Source: Aalborgiella sp031422495
Lineage (GTDB): Bacteria; Pseudomonadota; Gammaproteobacteria; Burkholderiales; Burkholderiaceae_C
Direction of reading: 5' to 3'
Assembly: GCA_031422495.1 (NCBI GenBank)
Contig: JANPLX010000224.1
Coordinates: 1 to 27,156 of the forward strand
DNA: 27,156 nt
The translations under genes were made by a program, and so were the position numbers. This document shows, one piece after another, positions 1 through 8,952 of the stretch (the first letter of the stretch is position 1; every line of letters starts with the position of its first letter). Below the pieces are notes generated by a model. It searched no databases. It was not told the DNA's origin and saw only the letters and a program-made list of their open reading frames with translations.

Positions 1-701
1 ATAGGTGTTAAGCTTCGTGAATAAACATAGTCAAACTGCACCAAAGGCAAGCGAGCGGGGTAGGTGTGAAGCCGTTTTGCAGTGATGGGGTTTGCCTTGA
101 ATGCTTGAAGGTGGTGAACCTTCAGCGCCGCTGCGCTGGCAGAACCCCAATCATTGAAGTCGCCTGCCACTATGAGTGGCGCATCATGTGGGATCTCGCG
201 CTGTATAAATGAGGTGAGTTGATCGATTTGCCGTCTTCGGCTGGCTTTGATCAAACCTAAATGCAACACAACAACATGGATGGATACGCCATGGATCAAC
301 ACCTCGACATGCAATAGTCCGCGCTGTTCGAAGCGATGGTCAGACATGTCCTCGTGCTGATGCCGAATAACGGGCCAACATGTCAACAAGGCATTTCCAT
401 GCTCTCCGTGCTTGGTGATGGCATTGGTTTGATAAATCGACGTGTAGCCTAATGGTGCGAGAAAATCTGCTTGCTCTTGTGCGGGCCAATGGGAAAAACG
501 CCTAGCTTCACCAAGGTGAGATTTACGCACTTCTTGCAGGCAAATGATGTCAGCATCAAATTGATCAACTGCTAGGCCAATGTTGTGAATCTCTAAGCGC
601 CTACGAGGTACTAAGCCATTCACACCTTTGTGAATATTCCACGTGGCTACTCGCAGTGGCTGGCCAGCGTGGCTGTTTGGCTTATTGCTTACTTTATTCA
701 A
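1..701 (-). CDS. Endonuclease/exonuclease/phosphatase (EEP) family protein, C-terminus cut by window edge
   Basis: About 233 codons are visible before the window edge. Reading from 701 downward, the motifs of the EEP superfamily appear in order: TWNIHKG near the start (Asn), LQEV (metal-binding Glu), a central HLGL segment, and GDFNDW (Asp and Asn of the active site). FDYVY follows near the cut end, where family members usually have an LDRIYV-like segment. These are Mg-dependent phosphodiesterases or nucleases; the substrate cannot be told from sequence. There is no ATG between the upstream in-frame stop and WNIHKG. The best start is a TTG at 701-699, giving about 17 residues before the first motif, without a clear Shine-Dalgarno. 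It begins 17 bases after the enoyl-CoA hydratase stop, so it is probably cotranscribed. The final His-containing motif lies outside the window. Confidence 0.85.
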   Translation of the reverse strand, partial: MNKVSNKPNSHAGQPLRVATWNIHKGVNGLVPRRRLEIHNIGLAVDQFDADIICLQEVRKSHLGEARRFSHWPAQEQADFLAPLGYTSIYQTNAITKHGEHGNALLTCWPVIRHQHEDMSDHRFEQRGLLHVEVLIHGVSIHVVVLHLGLIKASRRRQIDQLTSFIQREIPHDAPLIVAGDFNDWGSASAAALKVHHLQAFKANPITAKRLHTYPARLPLVQFDYVYSRSLTP

Positions 702-718
702 GTTGAGTTGAAGTTAAT

Positions 719-1495
719 TCAATTGTTATTAAATTTAGCTTTGCGTTTATTTACAAAAGCATCCATACCTTCTTTTTGATCTTGCGTAGCAAAAAGAGCA
801 TGAAATAGGCGACGCTCAAACATGATGCCATCTGCCAATCCACCTTCAAAAGCGCGATTCACAGACTCTTTAGCCGCCATAAGCGCGATTGCCGAGTAAT
901 CGCAAATCATCAAGGCCGCCCCCAAGGCTTCGTCCATCAATTTTTCTAATGGTACAACGCGGCTCACCAAACCTGAGCGTTCAGCTTCAACGGCATCCAT
1001 CATGCGTCCGGTCAATGCCATGTCCATAGCTTTGGCTTTACCCACAGCACGAGGCAGTCGCTGCGTACCACCAGCACCAGGAATCACGCCCAGTTTGATT
1101 TCTGGTTGTCCAAACTTGGCATTGTCAGCTGCAATGATGAAGTCACACATCATGGCCAGTTCGCAGCCACCACCCAATGCAAAGCCACTCACAGCAGCGA
1201 TGACTGGTTTGCGAATGTTGCGAATATGCTCCCAATTTTTGGTTATGTAATCATTTTTATAAACGTCGGCAAAGGTATATGTCGCCATTGCACCAATATC
1301 TGCCCCAGCGGCAAAAGCTTTCTCACTGCCCGTAATAATCACGCAGCCAATCGCGTCGTCTGCATCGAAAGCTTGGAGTGCAGCACCAAGTTCATCCATC
1401 AGCTCACCATTCAAAGCGTTGAGTTGCTTAGGTCGATTTAAAGTGATAATGCCAACACGTGCTTGCGTGCTAACGATGAGGTTTTGGTAATTCAT
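719..1495 (-). CDS. Enoyl-CoA hydratase/isomerase family protein (crotonase fold)
   Basis: A 258-residue protein, the usual length for bacterial enoyl-CoA hydratases of beta-oxidation, which hydrate trans-2-enoyl-CoA to 3-hydroxyacyl-CoA in the cytoplasm. The CoA-binding/oxyanion segment FAAGADIGAM (about residues 61-70) and GFALGGGCELAMMCD (about 104-118) are present. So is PEIKLGVIPGAGGTQRLPR (about 131-149). Glu112 and Glu132 match the two catalytic glutamates of true hydratases such as the rat mitochondrial enzyme, which favours hydratase over isomerase or dehalogenase. A paaF- or fadB-like role is possible but the substrate is not readable. It lies 50 bases after gspF on the same strand, with AT-rich DNA and no obvious terminator between. 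It could therefore be read through from the secretion operon, although its function is unrelated. Confidence 0.9.
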   Translation of the reverse strand: MNYQNLIVSTQARVGIITLNRPKQLNALNGELMDELGAALQAFDADDAIGCVIITGSEKAFAAGADIGAMATYTFADVYKNDYITKNWEHIRNIRKPVIAAVSGFALGGGCELAMMCDFIIAADNAKFGQPEIKLGVIPGAGGTQRLPRAVGKAKAMDMALTGRMMDAVEAERSGLVSRVVPLEKLMDEALGAALMICDYSAIALMAAKESVNRAFEGGLADGIMFERRLFHALFATQDQKEGMDAFVNKRKAKFNNN

Positions 1496-1545
1496 AAGTA
1501 AATTGAAATATATAAAATTGAAATATTTAAAAGTGAGTATTTAAA

Positions 1546-2778
1546 TTATTTCACCAATTGATTCAATTGAATAATCGGTAAAAGAACGGCAAGCACAATC
1601 AACATCACAACCAAACCCATCGTCACGATAAGCAAGGGTTCAAGCAATGTTGCCAAATACAAGGCGCGACGCTGTACTTCTGAGCTGAGTTGCTTGGCCG
1701 CACGCGAGAGCATCAATGGCAACTGTCCCGTTTGTTCGCCAAGTCGCGCAAACATGCTAACAATGCCAGGAAAACGTTTCTTTTGACCAATGGCAGATGC
1801 CAAAGGTGCACCTTCGCGCACCAATACCAACGCGTCTAAAGCATCGGCGCGCATAGCACGGTTGTTTAATGTCATGGCTGCAGCTTGCAAACTTTTTAAG
1901 ATGGGTACACCAGCGGTAGCTAACATGGCCAAAGTGCTTGCAAAGCGCGCAGCGTTGTAGCCTCGCGCTAATTTACCAATCAACGGAATATTGAGCCAAG
2001 CCGAGTCAAATTTTTCACGCACTTCATCATTACGCAGCGCAATTCTGGAGCCGATAGTCATTAAAATAATAGCAATCAACACAAGCCAGCCGTAATCTCT
2101 AACAAAATCACTGATGGCAAGCATGGCAACCGTTAAAAAAGGCAATGCTCGCTTGGTACCTGCAAATACATTGGCCACTTGTGGCACAACATAGCCGACT
2201 AAAAACAACACAATCACAATCGCTACTAAAGTCACAATGGCAGGATAAAGTGCAGCACCAATTAATTTGGATTTGAGCGCTTGCTGTTCTTCCAAATCAT
2301 CAGCCAAGCGCTCAAGTACTTGTCCTAAGCTGCCGCTTTGCTCGCCTGCTCCAATAACGGCGGTATAAATGCTGGAGAATTCACGCGGATGTTGAGCGAG
2401 TGCTTTTGCAAAAGTGCTGCCAGCGTTCACTTCAGCACGTAAACTTGCTAATAAATTGCGCTGACGCTCGTCTTCTGCTTCGTCGGTGAGCGCCGTTAAA
2501 GCACGTTCAAGTGGTAGTCCAGAAGTGACAAGCCCCGCAATTTGACGTGTCCAAATGCTCAACCCCGTTGCATTGAAAATGCGACTCGCAAATAAAGTTC
2601 GGTTTAAGCCACCCGACGTGGAATTGCTTGTACCCTCGCCAACCACGGGTTCAACAGACAAAGGAACCAAGGATTGAGTACGCAGAAGACCACGAACGAC
2701 GCGAGCCGACTCTCCTTCCATGACGCCTTTTCGGTTGTTGCCCTGTGCGTCTAATGCTTCAAAGGTATAGGCAGGCAT
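1546..2778 (-). CDS. gspF: Type II secretion system inner-membrane platform protein GspF
   Basis: 410 residues, the usual GspF length. The start MPAYTFEALDAQG and the following KGVMEGESARVVRGLL segment are typical of the GspF/PilC cytoplasmic N-terminus. Two T2SF domains follow, at about residues 70-195 and 275-395. Three hydrophobic segments lie near 172-205, 214-248 and 373-409, as expected for this polytopic protein. GspF sits at the centre of the inner-membrane platform, contacts GspE and GspL, and is thought to transmit ATPase motion to pseudopilus assembly. The gene is last of the secretion genes in the run, 35 bases after gspE. No strong Shine-Dalgarno is visible before the ATG. PilC (type IV pilus) is the alternative by homology, but the surrounding gsp genes decide the call. 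Confidence 0.96.
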   Translation of the reverse strand: MPAYTFEALDAQGNNRKGVMEGESARVVRGLLRTQSLVPLSVEPVVGEGTSNSTSGGLNRTLFASRIFNATGLSIWTRQIAGLVTSGLPLERALTALTDEAEDERQRNLLASLRAEVNAGSTFAKALAQHPREFSSIYTAVIGAGEQSGSLGQVLERLADDLEEQQALKSKLIGAALYPAIVTLVAIVIVLFLVGYVVPQVANVFAGTKRALPFLTVAMLAISDFVRDYGWLVLIAIILMTIGSRIALRNDEVREKFDSAWLNIPLIGKLARGYNAARFASTLAMLATAGVPILKSLQAAAMTLNNRAMRADALDALVLVREGAPLASAIGQKKRFPGIVSMFARLGEQTGQLPLMLSRAAKQLSSEVQRRALYLATLLEPLLIVTMGLVVMLIVLAVLLPIIQLNQLVK

Positions 2779-2813
2779 GTGTTATTAAATTACTGATGAT
2801 GTGCCGAAAAGAT

Positions 2814-4202
2814 TTAGTCACGCGTGACACGTAGCAACTCTTCGCGAGAAGTCACACCTGAGAGCACCAAACGCTGTCCATCATCTCGCATTAAAGTCAT
2901 GCCGGAAGACAATGCTGCCGCGCGAATATCTGCTTCGCTGGTGTGGTTGTGAATTTGTGCGCGTATGGCATCTGTCGTGGTCAACAATTCATAGATTCCA
3001 GTGCGACCTTGGTAACCTGTTTGACCACATTGTTTACAGCCCGCACCAGCACATTGTGTGCAGATTTTGCGCACTAGGCGTTGAGCCAGAACGCCTAGCA
3101 AACTAGAGCTGAGCAAGAAGGGTTCAACACCCATGTCCGTCAAACGTGTGACGGCGCTGGCAGAATCATTGGTATGCAAAGTAGCCAACACTAAATGCCC
3201 AGTGAGTGAGGCTTGAATCGCAATTTGTGCCGTTTCAAAATCGCGGATTTCGCCAATCATGATGACATCAGGGTCTTGACGCAAAATGGCACGCAACGCC
3301 TTGGCAAATGTCAAATCGATTTTGGCGTTGACTTGCGTTTGTCCCACCCCAGCTAGTTCATACTCAATTGGGTCTTCAACTGTCATGATATTTTGACTGC
3401 TAGCATCTAGTTGATGCAGTGCGGCATAGAGCGTCGTTGTTTTGCCAGATCCTGTTGGGCCAGTTACTAAAATAATGCCATGCGGTTGCGCAAGTAAACC
3501 GGTAAATCGTTTTAAGGTTTCGCCTTCCATGCCCACAGCTGCTAAGCTGAGTTTGCCTTCGGACTTGTCAAGCAAACGCAACACCGCACGTTCACCATGC
3601 GCACTAGGAAGGGTGCTGACGCGCACGTCCACAGACCGCGTGCCAATGCGTAAGCTGATGCGACCATCTTGCGGCAAACGCTTCTCGGAAATATCCAAAT
3701 CAGCCATGATTTTCAAGCGCGAAATCAAGGCAGCATGCAAAGCTCGGTTGGGTTGCACCACTTCACGCAAAGTGCCATCTACGCGAAAACGCACGCTTGA
3801 ATGGCGCTCGTAGGGTTCGATATGGATATCACTGGCACCATCTCGCGCTGCTTGTGTCAGCAGCGCATTCAGCATACGAATGATAGGTGCATCATCAGCG
3901 GCTTCAAGCAAATCCTCCACCGCCGGCAAGTCTTGCATCATGCGGCTCAAATCAGCATCTGATTCCACTTCACTAACAATAGAAGCCGCATTCGATTCGC
4001 CTTGGGCATATGCTTCACTGATGCGCTGTACCAACGAATCTTGTCCGACCGTTTGTACAGAAGCGACTTTGAATTTACGCATCACCTCAGACAAAGCATT
4101 GCGCGAGGTTGCATCATGCAAAAAAACAGTTAAATCTTGCCCGCTTTCTTCAAGCAACAATTGGTTTTGACGAGCGAAGGCGTAGGGTAGCGGGTATCGC
4201 AT
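2814..4202 (-). CDS. gspE: Type II secretion system ATPase GspE
   Basis: 462 residues. GspE is the cytoplasmic hexameric ATPase that powers pseudopilus extension. Visible elements: the N2-type segment SDIHIEPYE and VRFRVDG (about 124-143), Walker A GPTGSGKTT (248-256), the Asp-box region around TVEDPIEYE (274-282), the atypical Walker B in DVIMIGEIRD (312-321), and the His-box region around GHLVLATLHTNDS (335-347). A tetracysteine zinc motif follows at Cys381, 384, 389 and 392 (CxxC-x4-CxxC), which is characteristic of GspE and absent from PilT. The N1 domain is short compared with enterobacterial GspE, which is common in this group. The ATG is 2 bases after the gspD stop, so translation is probably coupled. 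Confidence 0.97.
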   Translation of the reverse strand: MRYPLPYAFARQNQLLLEESGQDLTVFLHDATSRNALSEVMRKFKVASVQTVGQDSLVQRISEAYAQGESNAASIVSEVESDADLSRMMQDLPAVEDLLEAADDAPIIRMLNALLTQAARDGASDIHIEPYERHSSVRFRVDGTLREVVQPNRALHAALISRLKIMADLDISEKRLPQDGRISLRIGTRSVDVRVSTLPSAHGERAVLRLLDKSEGKLSLAAVGMEGETLKRFTGLLAQPHGIILVTGPTGSGKTTTLYAALHQLDASSQNIMTVEDPIEYELAGVGQTQVNAKIDLTFAKALRAILRQDPDVIMIGEIRDFETAQIAIQASLTGHLVLATLHTNDSASAVTRLTDMGVEPFLLSSSLLGVLAQRLVRKICTQCAGAGCKQCGQTGYQGRTGIYELLTTTDAIRAQIHNHTSEADIRAAALSSGMTLMRDDGQRLVLSGVTSREELLRVTRD

Positions 4203-4204
4203 GT

Positions 4205-6394
4205 TTAATTAAGTGGCACTGTCTGAATTGATTTTACCGGTGCACGTGCAGGCAATACCTGGGTAGGCAAGATAGCCGATTCATTGACAGGAACAGCAAA
4301 GTTGTAAGACGGCTGAGCTGCCTTTTGACCACTGCGCATTAAGTCGTATCGGTCTAGCGATAGTTGCTCGGCTGCCGCGCCATCACGCACTACCACGGGA
4401 CGTAAAAACACCATTAAATTGGTTTTCTTGCGGCTGCGTGATTCTGTTTTGAATAAGTTTCCAAACAAAGGAATGTCGCCCAGCAAAGGAACCTTTTCTT
4501 GGTTGCCAGAATACTCGTCTTGCAGCAAACCGCCCAGGACAATAATGCCACCATCTTCAACCAAAACATTGGTTTGAATCGAGCGTTTGTTAGTGATCAA
4601 ACCCGTTGCAGAATTGATGGAGGATGCTTGCACGCTGCTCACCTCTTGATAAATTTCAAGTTTGATCGTGCCATTTTCGCTGATTTGAGGTTTTACTTTC
4701 AGTGTTAAACCCACATCTTTACGTTCAACGGTTTGGAACGGATTCACAGTGCCATTGGCGCCGCCCGCACTGGCAGCACTGTTGGTGTATTGACCAGTTA
4801 CAAAGGGCACGTTTTGACCGATGATAATTTTTGCTTCTTCGTTATCAAGGGTTAACAAGGTCGGCGTAGACAAAATATTGCCTTCACCCGTTGTTTGCAA
4901 GAAGTTGGCAAATACACCCAGCACCGTTTTACCTGCAATAATTGTCCCCAATCCTATGTTCATACCAACGGCAGGCAGCACTGAAGGAGCTGTTGTCGAG
5001 GTTGCTGTTGTCGACAAACCTGACAGTGCGAGTGCCAAAAGATTTTTACCGCCAGAGCCAAAATTCGTGCCTATGGCGCCTAAATTATTCGGATCGGTTC
5101 TTTGCCCCAAAGCGTTTTGCCATTGAATGCCAAATTCAGCGGCTTTGTCCGAATTGATTTCTGCAATCAAAGACTCCACGTACACTTGGGCGCGACGCGA
5201 GTCTAGCTGGTCAATGATCGCTCGCAATTGCCGGTATTGTGGTTCTGCTGCGGTGATGACCAACGAATTTGTCGCTGGATCAGCTTGTATCTGCCCACCT
5301 GTAGATGGTTGTGCCGAAGCTTGTGTGCTTCCAGATGCGGCTGTATTAGCACCAGTTGCAACTTGTGCAGGTGCGGTAGGTGTACGCACTATAGCGCCAG
5401 CCCCAGCACTTGCTGTCGTACTAGATTCAGATGCTAAAGCAGCGCGCAATGTCACTGCTAATTTAAGTGCATCTGCATTTTTTAGAAAAACCACGTGCAC
5501 ATTACCAGACGCATTTTGTGAACTAGGCTGATCAAGTTTGGCAACCAGTGATTTGACCAAGGCAAGACGCGCAGCGTTCGCCGTTCGCACTATCAATGAA
5601 TTGCTGCGCGGCTCTGAAATAATGGTTGTTTTAACGCTAGTATCCACCTGCCCAACTACTGCTCCAGTCGCACCAGAATCAACCAAACGCGTAACCAGCG
5701 GTGCTAAATCGCTGGACAACGCGTGTTTCAATGGAATAATTTCTACATCTGTTGCGCCAGGGATGTCACTAGCGGCAATGATGCGTGCGATGCGCTGCAA
5801 GTTATCAACATAATCAGTGATGACCAACGAATTCGTACTTGGGTTGATATTGATGGTGTTGTTTGGACTAATCAAAGGTCGTAAAATCGGCAACAGATTG
5901 GCAGCAGAGTCGTAATTAAGGTTGAAGATCTGAGTCACGATTTGGTTGTTGCCCGCTTTGGAAGGCGCACCGCCAGCGGAGACCACACTGGTAATCAATT
6001 TGGCATCCGCCTCGGGCACCACTTTGTAAATGCCTTGCGATTCAACCACCACCACACCCTGCAAACGCAGCGTGGTTACAAATTGGTTGTAAGCAGCCAA
6101 AGGTGACAGCGCTTTTTCGCTGGACAAATTCATCGTGCCTTTAACGCGTGGATCAACCACCAGATTGCGTCCAGTGATCACACCCATGGTTCGTGCTACA
6201 GCTTCAATTTCAGCGTTTACAAAATTCAAAGTAACAGGTTCCCCTTGTTTTTGAGCATATAAACTAGCTGGAGCTATCGTCATTGATGCCACCAATGCTA
6301 TTGAAAATGTAGCAATATATGTTTTTAAAGACGTGATAATTGCTCGTATCTCAAAGATGCGATTAAAAGGAATAAAGCGGTGTAAATGATCCAT
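4205..6394 (-). CDS. gspD: Type II secretion outer-membrane secretin GspD
   Basis: 729 residues, usual for GspD. The protein forms the outer-membrane channel of the T2SS. A signal peptide with an unusually long N-region of about 25 residues is followed by a hydrophobic stretch ending near ASLYAQ. The N0 domain starts at PVTLNFVNAEIEAVAR, then come N1-N3 repeats with the recurring motif NSLVITD / NSLIVRT / NSLVITA. An Ala/Ser/Thr/Gln-rich linker of about 60 residues interrupts N3. The secretin core contains NVPFVTGQYT and VGLTLKVKPQI, and ends with VLGGLLQDE, KVPLLGDIPLFGNLF and TNLMVFLRP, the hallmark secretin signature. The ATG overlaps nothing: 7 bases separate it from the gspN stop. The signal-peptide coding stretch resembles a degenerate copy of the interspersed repeat found elsewhere in the window. 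Confidence 0.97.
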   Translation of the reverse strand: MDHLHRFIPFNRIFEIRAIITSLKTYIATFSIALVASMTIAPASLYAQKQGEPVTLNFVNAEIEAVARTMGVITGRNLVVDPRVKGTMNLSSEKALSPLAAYNQFVTTLRLQGVVVVESQGIYKVVPEADAKLITSVVSAGGAPSKAGNNQIVTQIFNLNYDSAANLLPILRPLISPNNTININPSTNSLVITDYVDNLQRIARIIAASDIPGATDVEIIPLKHALSSDLAPLVTRLVDSGATGAVVGQVDTSVKTTIISEPRSNSLIVRTANAARLALVKSLVAKLDQPSSQNASGNVHVVFLKNADALKLAVTLRAALASESSTTASAGAGAIVRTPTAPAQVATGANTAASGSTQASAQPSTGGQIQADPATNSLVITAAEPQYRQLRAIIDQLDSRRAQVYVESLIAEINSDKAAEFGIQWQNALGQRTDPNNLGAIGTNFGSGGKNLLALALSGLSTTATSTTAPSVLPAVGMNIGLGTIIAGKTVLGVFANFLQTTGEGNILSTPTLLTLDNEEAKIIIGQNVPFVTGQYTNSAASAGGANGTVNPFQTVERKDVGLTLKVKPQISENGTIKLEIYQEVSSVQASSINSATGLITNKRSIQTNVLVEDGGIIVLGGLLQDEYSGNQEKVPLLGDIPLFGNLFKTESRSRKKTNLMVFLRPVVVRDGAAAEQLSLDRYDLMRSGQKAAQPSYNFAVPVNESAILPTQVLPARAPVKSIQTVPLN
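6266..6316 (-). repeat. Degenerate copy of the interspersed palindromic repeat, inside the gspD signal-peptide region
   Basis: The 20-base half at 6297-6316 matches the repeat half-site pattern GCTATTNNANNNATAGCAA with one mismatch in the defined positions. A 10-base spacer beginning TGCC (as in two intergenic copies) precedes it. The other half, at 6272-6286, keeps 8 of 15 consensus bases, and 4 of 6 are kept in the outer hexamer. Preserved spacing makes chance less likely, but the match is partial. It encodes residues of the hydrophobic core of the GspD signal peptide. Confidence 0.4.
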
Positions 6395-6401
6395 GTAACT
6401 A

Positions 6402-7202
6402 TTAGCCTACAGTGATGATGGAACGCGGCCCGACGCGGCGTCCAAGGATGTCTAAAAAATTGCTCAACGCAGCTTCAAAGCCTGGCGCGGCACTTGCCTC
6501 ACCGTTGAAACGCCAGCGGTTTCCCGTCAATTGCCCGGTTCCCGATAATAGCAAGCTGCCGCTAAGGGTTTCAAGCTTCAAACTTGGCGCTACAGCGCCT
6601 TGGCTTCCTTGAAAATTAAGTCTATAACTGCCTACGGGACGTAAGGTGGATAGCTGAGTTGACGCATCAATCACGTCCAAAGCAGCTTTTCCCTCTAACT
6701 TTAATTGTTCATTAAGCCATTCTAACGCCAGTGCTTCGGTGCTGAGCTTCAGCGACGCTTCAAGTTTCAGCGTGTTAAATGGCGCCCCCAAACCGGTTAG
6801 CAAGCTAGCAGGCCAAGTGGATTGGCTGGGTTCTACAATCGCACTGATGCCGGAAAATCTAGGTATAACTAGTAAATTCACGTTTTGTGTGGTGCAGCAG
6901 TCAGCATCAATCAAGACTCTTAATTTCAAGGTTGGCGTCGGTTTAAACCGCCAGTGAATCCGTCCAGGCAGCGTCGTCGCATCACGGCTGCCAGCGCCGC
7001 CAGAAAAAACCAATTGGCCAGAGCCTCGCCACACAGTTCCTGAAGGTTCATTGAGCACGATGCGGCCTTGGCTACCCAGCGTCAAGGCTTTACCCAACCA
7101 AGCGGCTGGCACAAACAACACCGCAGCTATCAGCAAACCTAGCAACGCGCCCAAGCCAGCCCACAGCCATGGTTGCGCAGGAAGATGTGTTTTATTGATC
7201 AT
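6402..7202 (-). CDS. gspN: Type II secretion system protein GspN
   Basis: 266 residues with one N-terminal membrane segment (about 13-35, LWAGLGALLGLLIAAVLFV), followed by a predominantly beta-strand periplasmic domain. PSGTVWRGSGQLVF, seen near residue 53, is the typical motif of the T2SSN family. The C-terminus RVGPRSIITVG also fits family members. GspN is an accessory component present in only some T2SS, and its exact role is unresolved. The ATG overlaps the gspM stop (ATGA, 4 bases), and gspD begins 7 bases after its stop. Assignment rests on the motif, the topology and the position between gspM and gspD. Confidence 0.88.
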   Translation of the reverse strand: MINKTHLPAQPWLWAGLGALLGLLIAAVLFVPAAWLGKALTLGSQGRIVLNEPSGTVWRGSGQLVFSGGAGSRDATTLPGRIHWRFKPTPTLKLRVLIDADCCTTQNVNLLVIPRFSGISAIVEPSQSTWPASLLTGLGAPFNTLKLEASLKLSTEALALEWLNEQLKLEGKAALDVIDASTQLSTLRPVGSYRLNFQGSQGAVAPSLKLETLSGSLLLSGTGQLTGNRWRFNGEASAAPGFEAALSNFLDILGRRVGPRSIITVG

Positions 7203-7672
7203 TTTTTAGGTAAATTCAGCACCAGCGTGCCGTCCCAGCCATCACCAATTTTGTTAAGCTTAGCCTCACCAGGCAAAGCGCGTGCGTTGACACGGGCTTG
7301 TGTTAGCCACTGTGCCAGTTCTTGCGGGTTGGCATTTTTCAGCGTCAGCGTAGCGCGTTCACCGGAGAGATTTAACTGAGCAGCGCTGCCAAAGCGCTGG
7401 GAGACAGTGCTTTGCAAGGCTTTTTGTGCTTCATCCAGCCCAAGTTTCGGCTGACTTTGCAACGTTTTTGCTTCTATGCTAAGTGCACGCATGCTTTGCA
7501 GTTTGGCGTCCAAAGCGCGGTGCTGCTCAGGTGCATCTTTGAGGATTTTGAGCGCTGGCGCGATGGCAAGTAACCATAACAATACTGCCAAAATGACCCA
7601 AAAAGCAACCAAAATCAAGCGCCGCTCGCTCATTTTGAGTTGACGCCAATAATTTAAGTAAGTTTCCATCAT
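7199..7672 (-). CDS. gspM: Type II secretion system protein GspM
   Basis: 157 residues, as expected for GspM: a short cytoplasmic N-terminus, one membrane helix (about 18-42, LILVAFWVILAVLLWLL), then a coiled-coil-prone and ferredoxin-like periplasmic part. GspM partners GspL in the inner-membrane platform. Its first ATG overlaps the gspL stop (ATGA). A second ATG immediately follows, and the first is preferred because of the coupling overlap. The C-terminal GDGWDGTLVLNLP segment is typical of GspM ends. Sequence conservation in this family is low, so context carries much of the identification. Confidence 0.9.
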   Translation of the reverse strand: MMETYLNYWRQLKMSERRLILVAFWVILAVLLWLLAIAPALKILKDAPEQHRALDAKLQSMRALSIEAKTLQSQPKLGLDEAQKALQSTVSQRFGSAAQLNLSGERATLTLKNANPQELAQWLTQARVNARALPGEAKLNKIGDGWDGTLVLNLPKK

Positions 7673-8898
7673 GGTGCCGCCTGCAGTTTCATGCTGGTTG
7701 TATCGCCCGTTTGGGTGAGCGTATAGCCCAGTGTTTTGAGCTTGGCTTGCGCCGCCGTTAATTCGCTACCAGCGAGTTTAATACCTTTTAAATTAATACC
7801 ATTTGCTATATATTCAATAGCATTTGGAGTTATAAATACGCCGGCTGTAGTCGAATTAACACCACTAAATGCGGAAAGCATGCTTTCAAAATTCTGAGCC
7901 GTGTTCGCACCTGTAGATTGCCGTAATACGCTCAATTCACGACCCATTTGTTGCGGTGCATCCACCACGACTTTGACATTTGGGAACGATTGCGTCAGCA
8001 AATTGTTCATCTGCGTGCGTTTGGCGCTCAAGCTGCTTTTCTGTTGCCATGCCCACACATTCAAGCCCACGATATTTGCCAATAAAAACGCAGCTAAACC
8101 CCAGCGCGCAGGTCGCCAAGCAGGTGATTGCCAAAAGTTTTGCCAATGCCGAATCACGCTTTTCACGCCTTGGCTGTCGCCGCTCAAACTTTGCTCAAAC
8201 TGCGCCAACTCCCACAGCGAGGTAGCGCTTTGCAGCAAACCTTCGGAATGCTGGCGCAGCGCTACCTTGTGCGAGAAGATTTGTTCAGCCAGTGCGACGA
8301 CGGCAGGCTCCGCCAAAATCGGCGTTTCAGGCGAAAAGTTGGCTAAAAGAGCACCCAATACACCACTGGTGTCGCCTGCGCGCAGCGGCACGGTGATCAC
8401 ACCTTGAGCATCAGCGCGGGTGATCCACGCTTCTTCAGGCACACCCGACACCACAATTTGCGTTTCATTTTGTGGCCAAAACTCCGGCACGACTTGGGTG
8501 ATGCGACAACCCGCCGCATCAAACATTTGTAGGTTGCCGGTGAGCCAAGCCTTGTCGCAGGCTGCGACCCACATGCCTACTGCGGCTTTACCGGTTTGCG
8601 CTTCTGGTGACAGCGCCAACGCCATCGCACTGGTGTCGTCAAGCAGGCGTTCTTCTAGTAAGCCGTCCAAGGCAGCTCGCAAACGCGCTTTGGGTACTTT
8701 GGGCAAATCTATTTGGTGCCAAGACAAGGCATGTGCAGGCACTACCAAAATCGTTGCATCAGCTTTGGCTAGCTCGCTCAAAGTTGCAACACCGCTCTTT
8801 CCACGATTTTGTGCGTCGTTAGACAACACATAGTGATAAGACGCATTGCCATTGCCAGCCAAGCTGGGATAGGGCAGGGAGACGATCAACTTACTCAT
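7669..8898 (-). CDS. gspL: Type II secretion system protein GspL, carrying an in-frame repeat copy
   Basis: 409 residues. GspL is the bitopic inner-membrane protein that recruits GspE. An actin-like cytoplasmic domain occupies about residues 1-250; it includes VVPAHALSWHQIDLP and AALDGLLEERLLDD, which are common in this family. A membrane helix lies near 262-285 (RWGLAAFLLANIVGLNVWAW) and is followed by the periplasmic ferredoxin-like domain. Bases 7802-7852, in the codons for the periplasmic part, are a full-length copy of the interspersed palindromic repeat. The copy reads through without a stop and yields residues around TTAGVFITPNAIEYIAN. The gap to gspK is 54 bases, the largest inside the operon, with no clear Shine-Dalgarno before the ATG at 8898. 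Confidence 0.93.
   Translation of the reverse strand: MSKLIVSLPYPSLAGNGNASYHYVLSNDAQNRGKSGVATLSELAKADATILVVPAHALSWHQIDLPKVPKARLRAALDGLLEERLLDDTSAMALALSPEAQTGKAAVGMWVAACDKAWLTGNLQMFDAAGCRITQVVPEFWPQNETQIVVSGVPEEAWITRADAQGVITVPLRAGDTSGVLGALLANFSPETPILAEPAVVALAEQIFSHKVALRQHSEGLLQSATSLWELAQFEQSLSGDSQGVKSVIRHWQNFWQSPAWRPARWGLAAFLLANIVGLNVWAWQQKSSLSAKRTQMNNLLTQSFPNVKVVVDAPQQMGRELSVLRQSTGANTAQNFESMLSAFSGVNSTTAGVFITPNAIEYIANGINLKGIKLAGSELTAAQAKLKTLGYTLTQTGDTTSMKLQAAP
7802..7852 (+). repeat. Interspersed palindromic repeat, copy inside gspL
   Basis: Half A TTTGCTATATATTCAATAGC (7802-7821), a 10-base spacer, half B ATAAATACGCCGGCT (7832-7846) and the hexamer GTAGTC. The architecture (20-10-15-6) is the same as in four intergenic copies in this window, and half B is identical to two of them. 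It lies antisense within gspL and preserves that frame. Confidence 0.9.
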
Positions 8899-8952
8899 AG
8901 GCGCATTGTAGGGGGCAGAAAGTGGGTTTGTTGCATGAAAGCTCAGTTAAGT

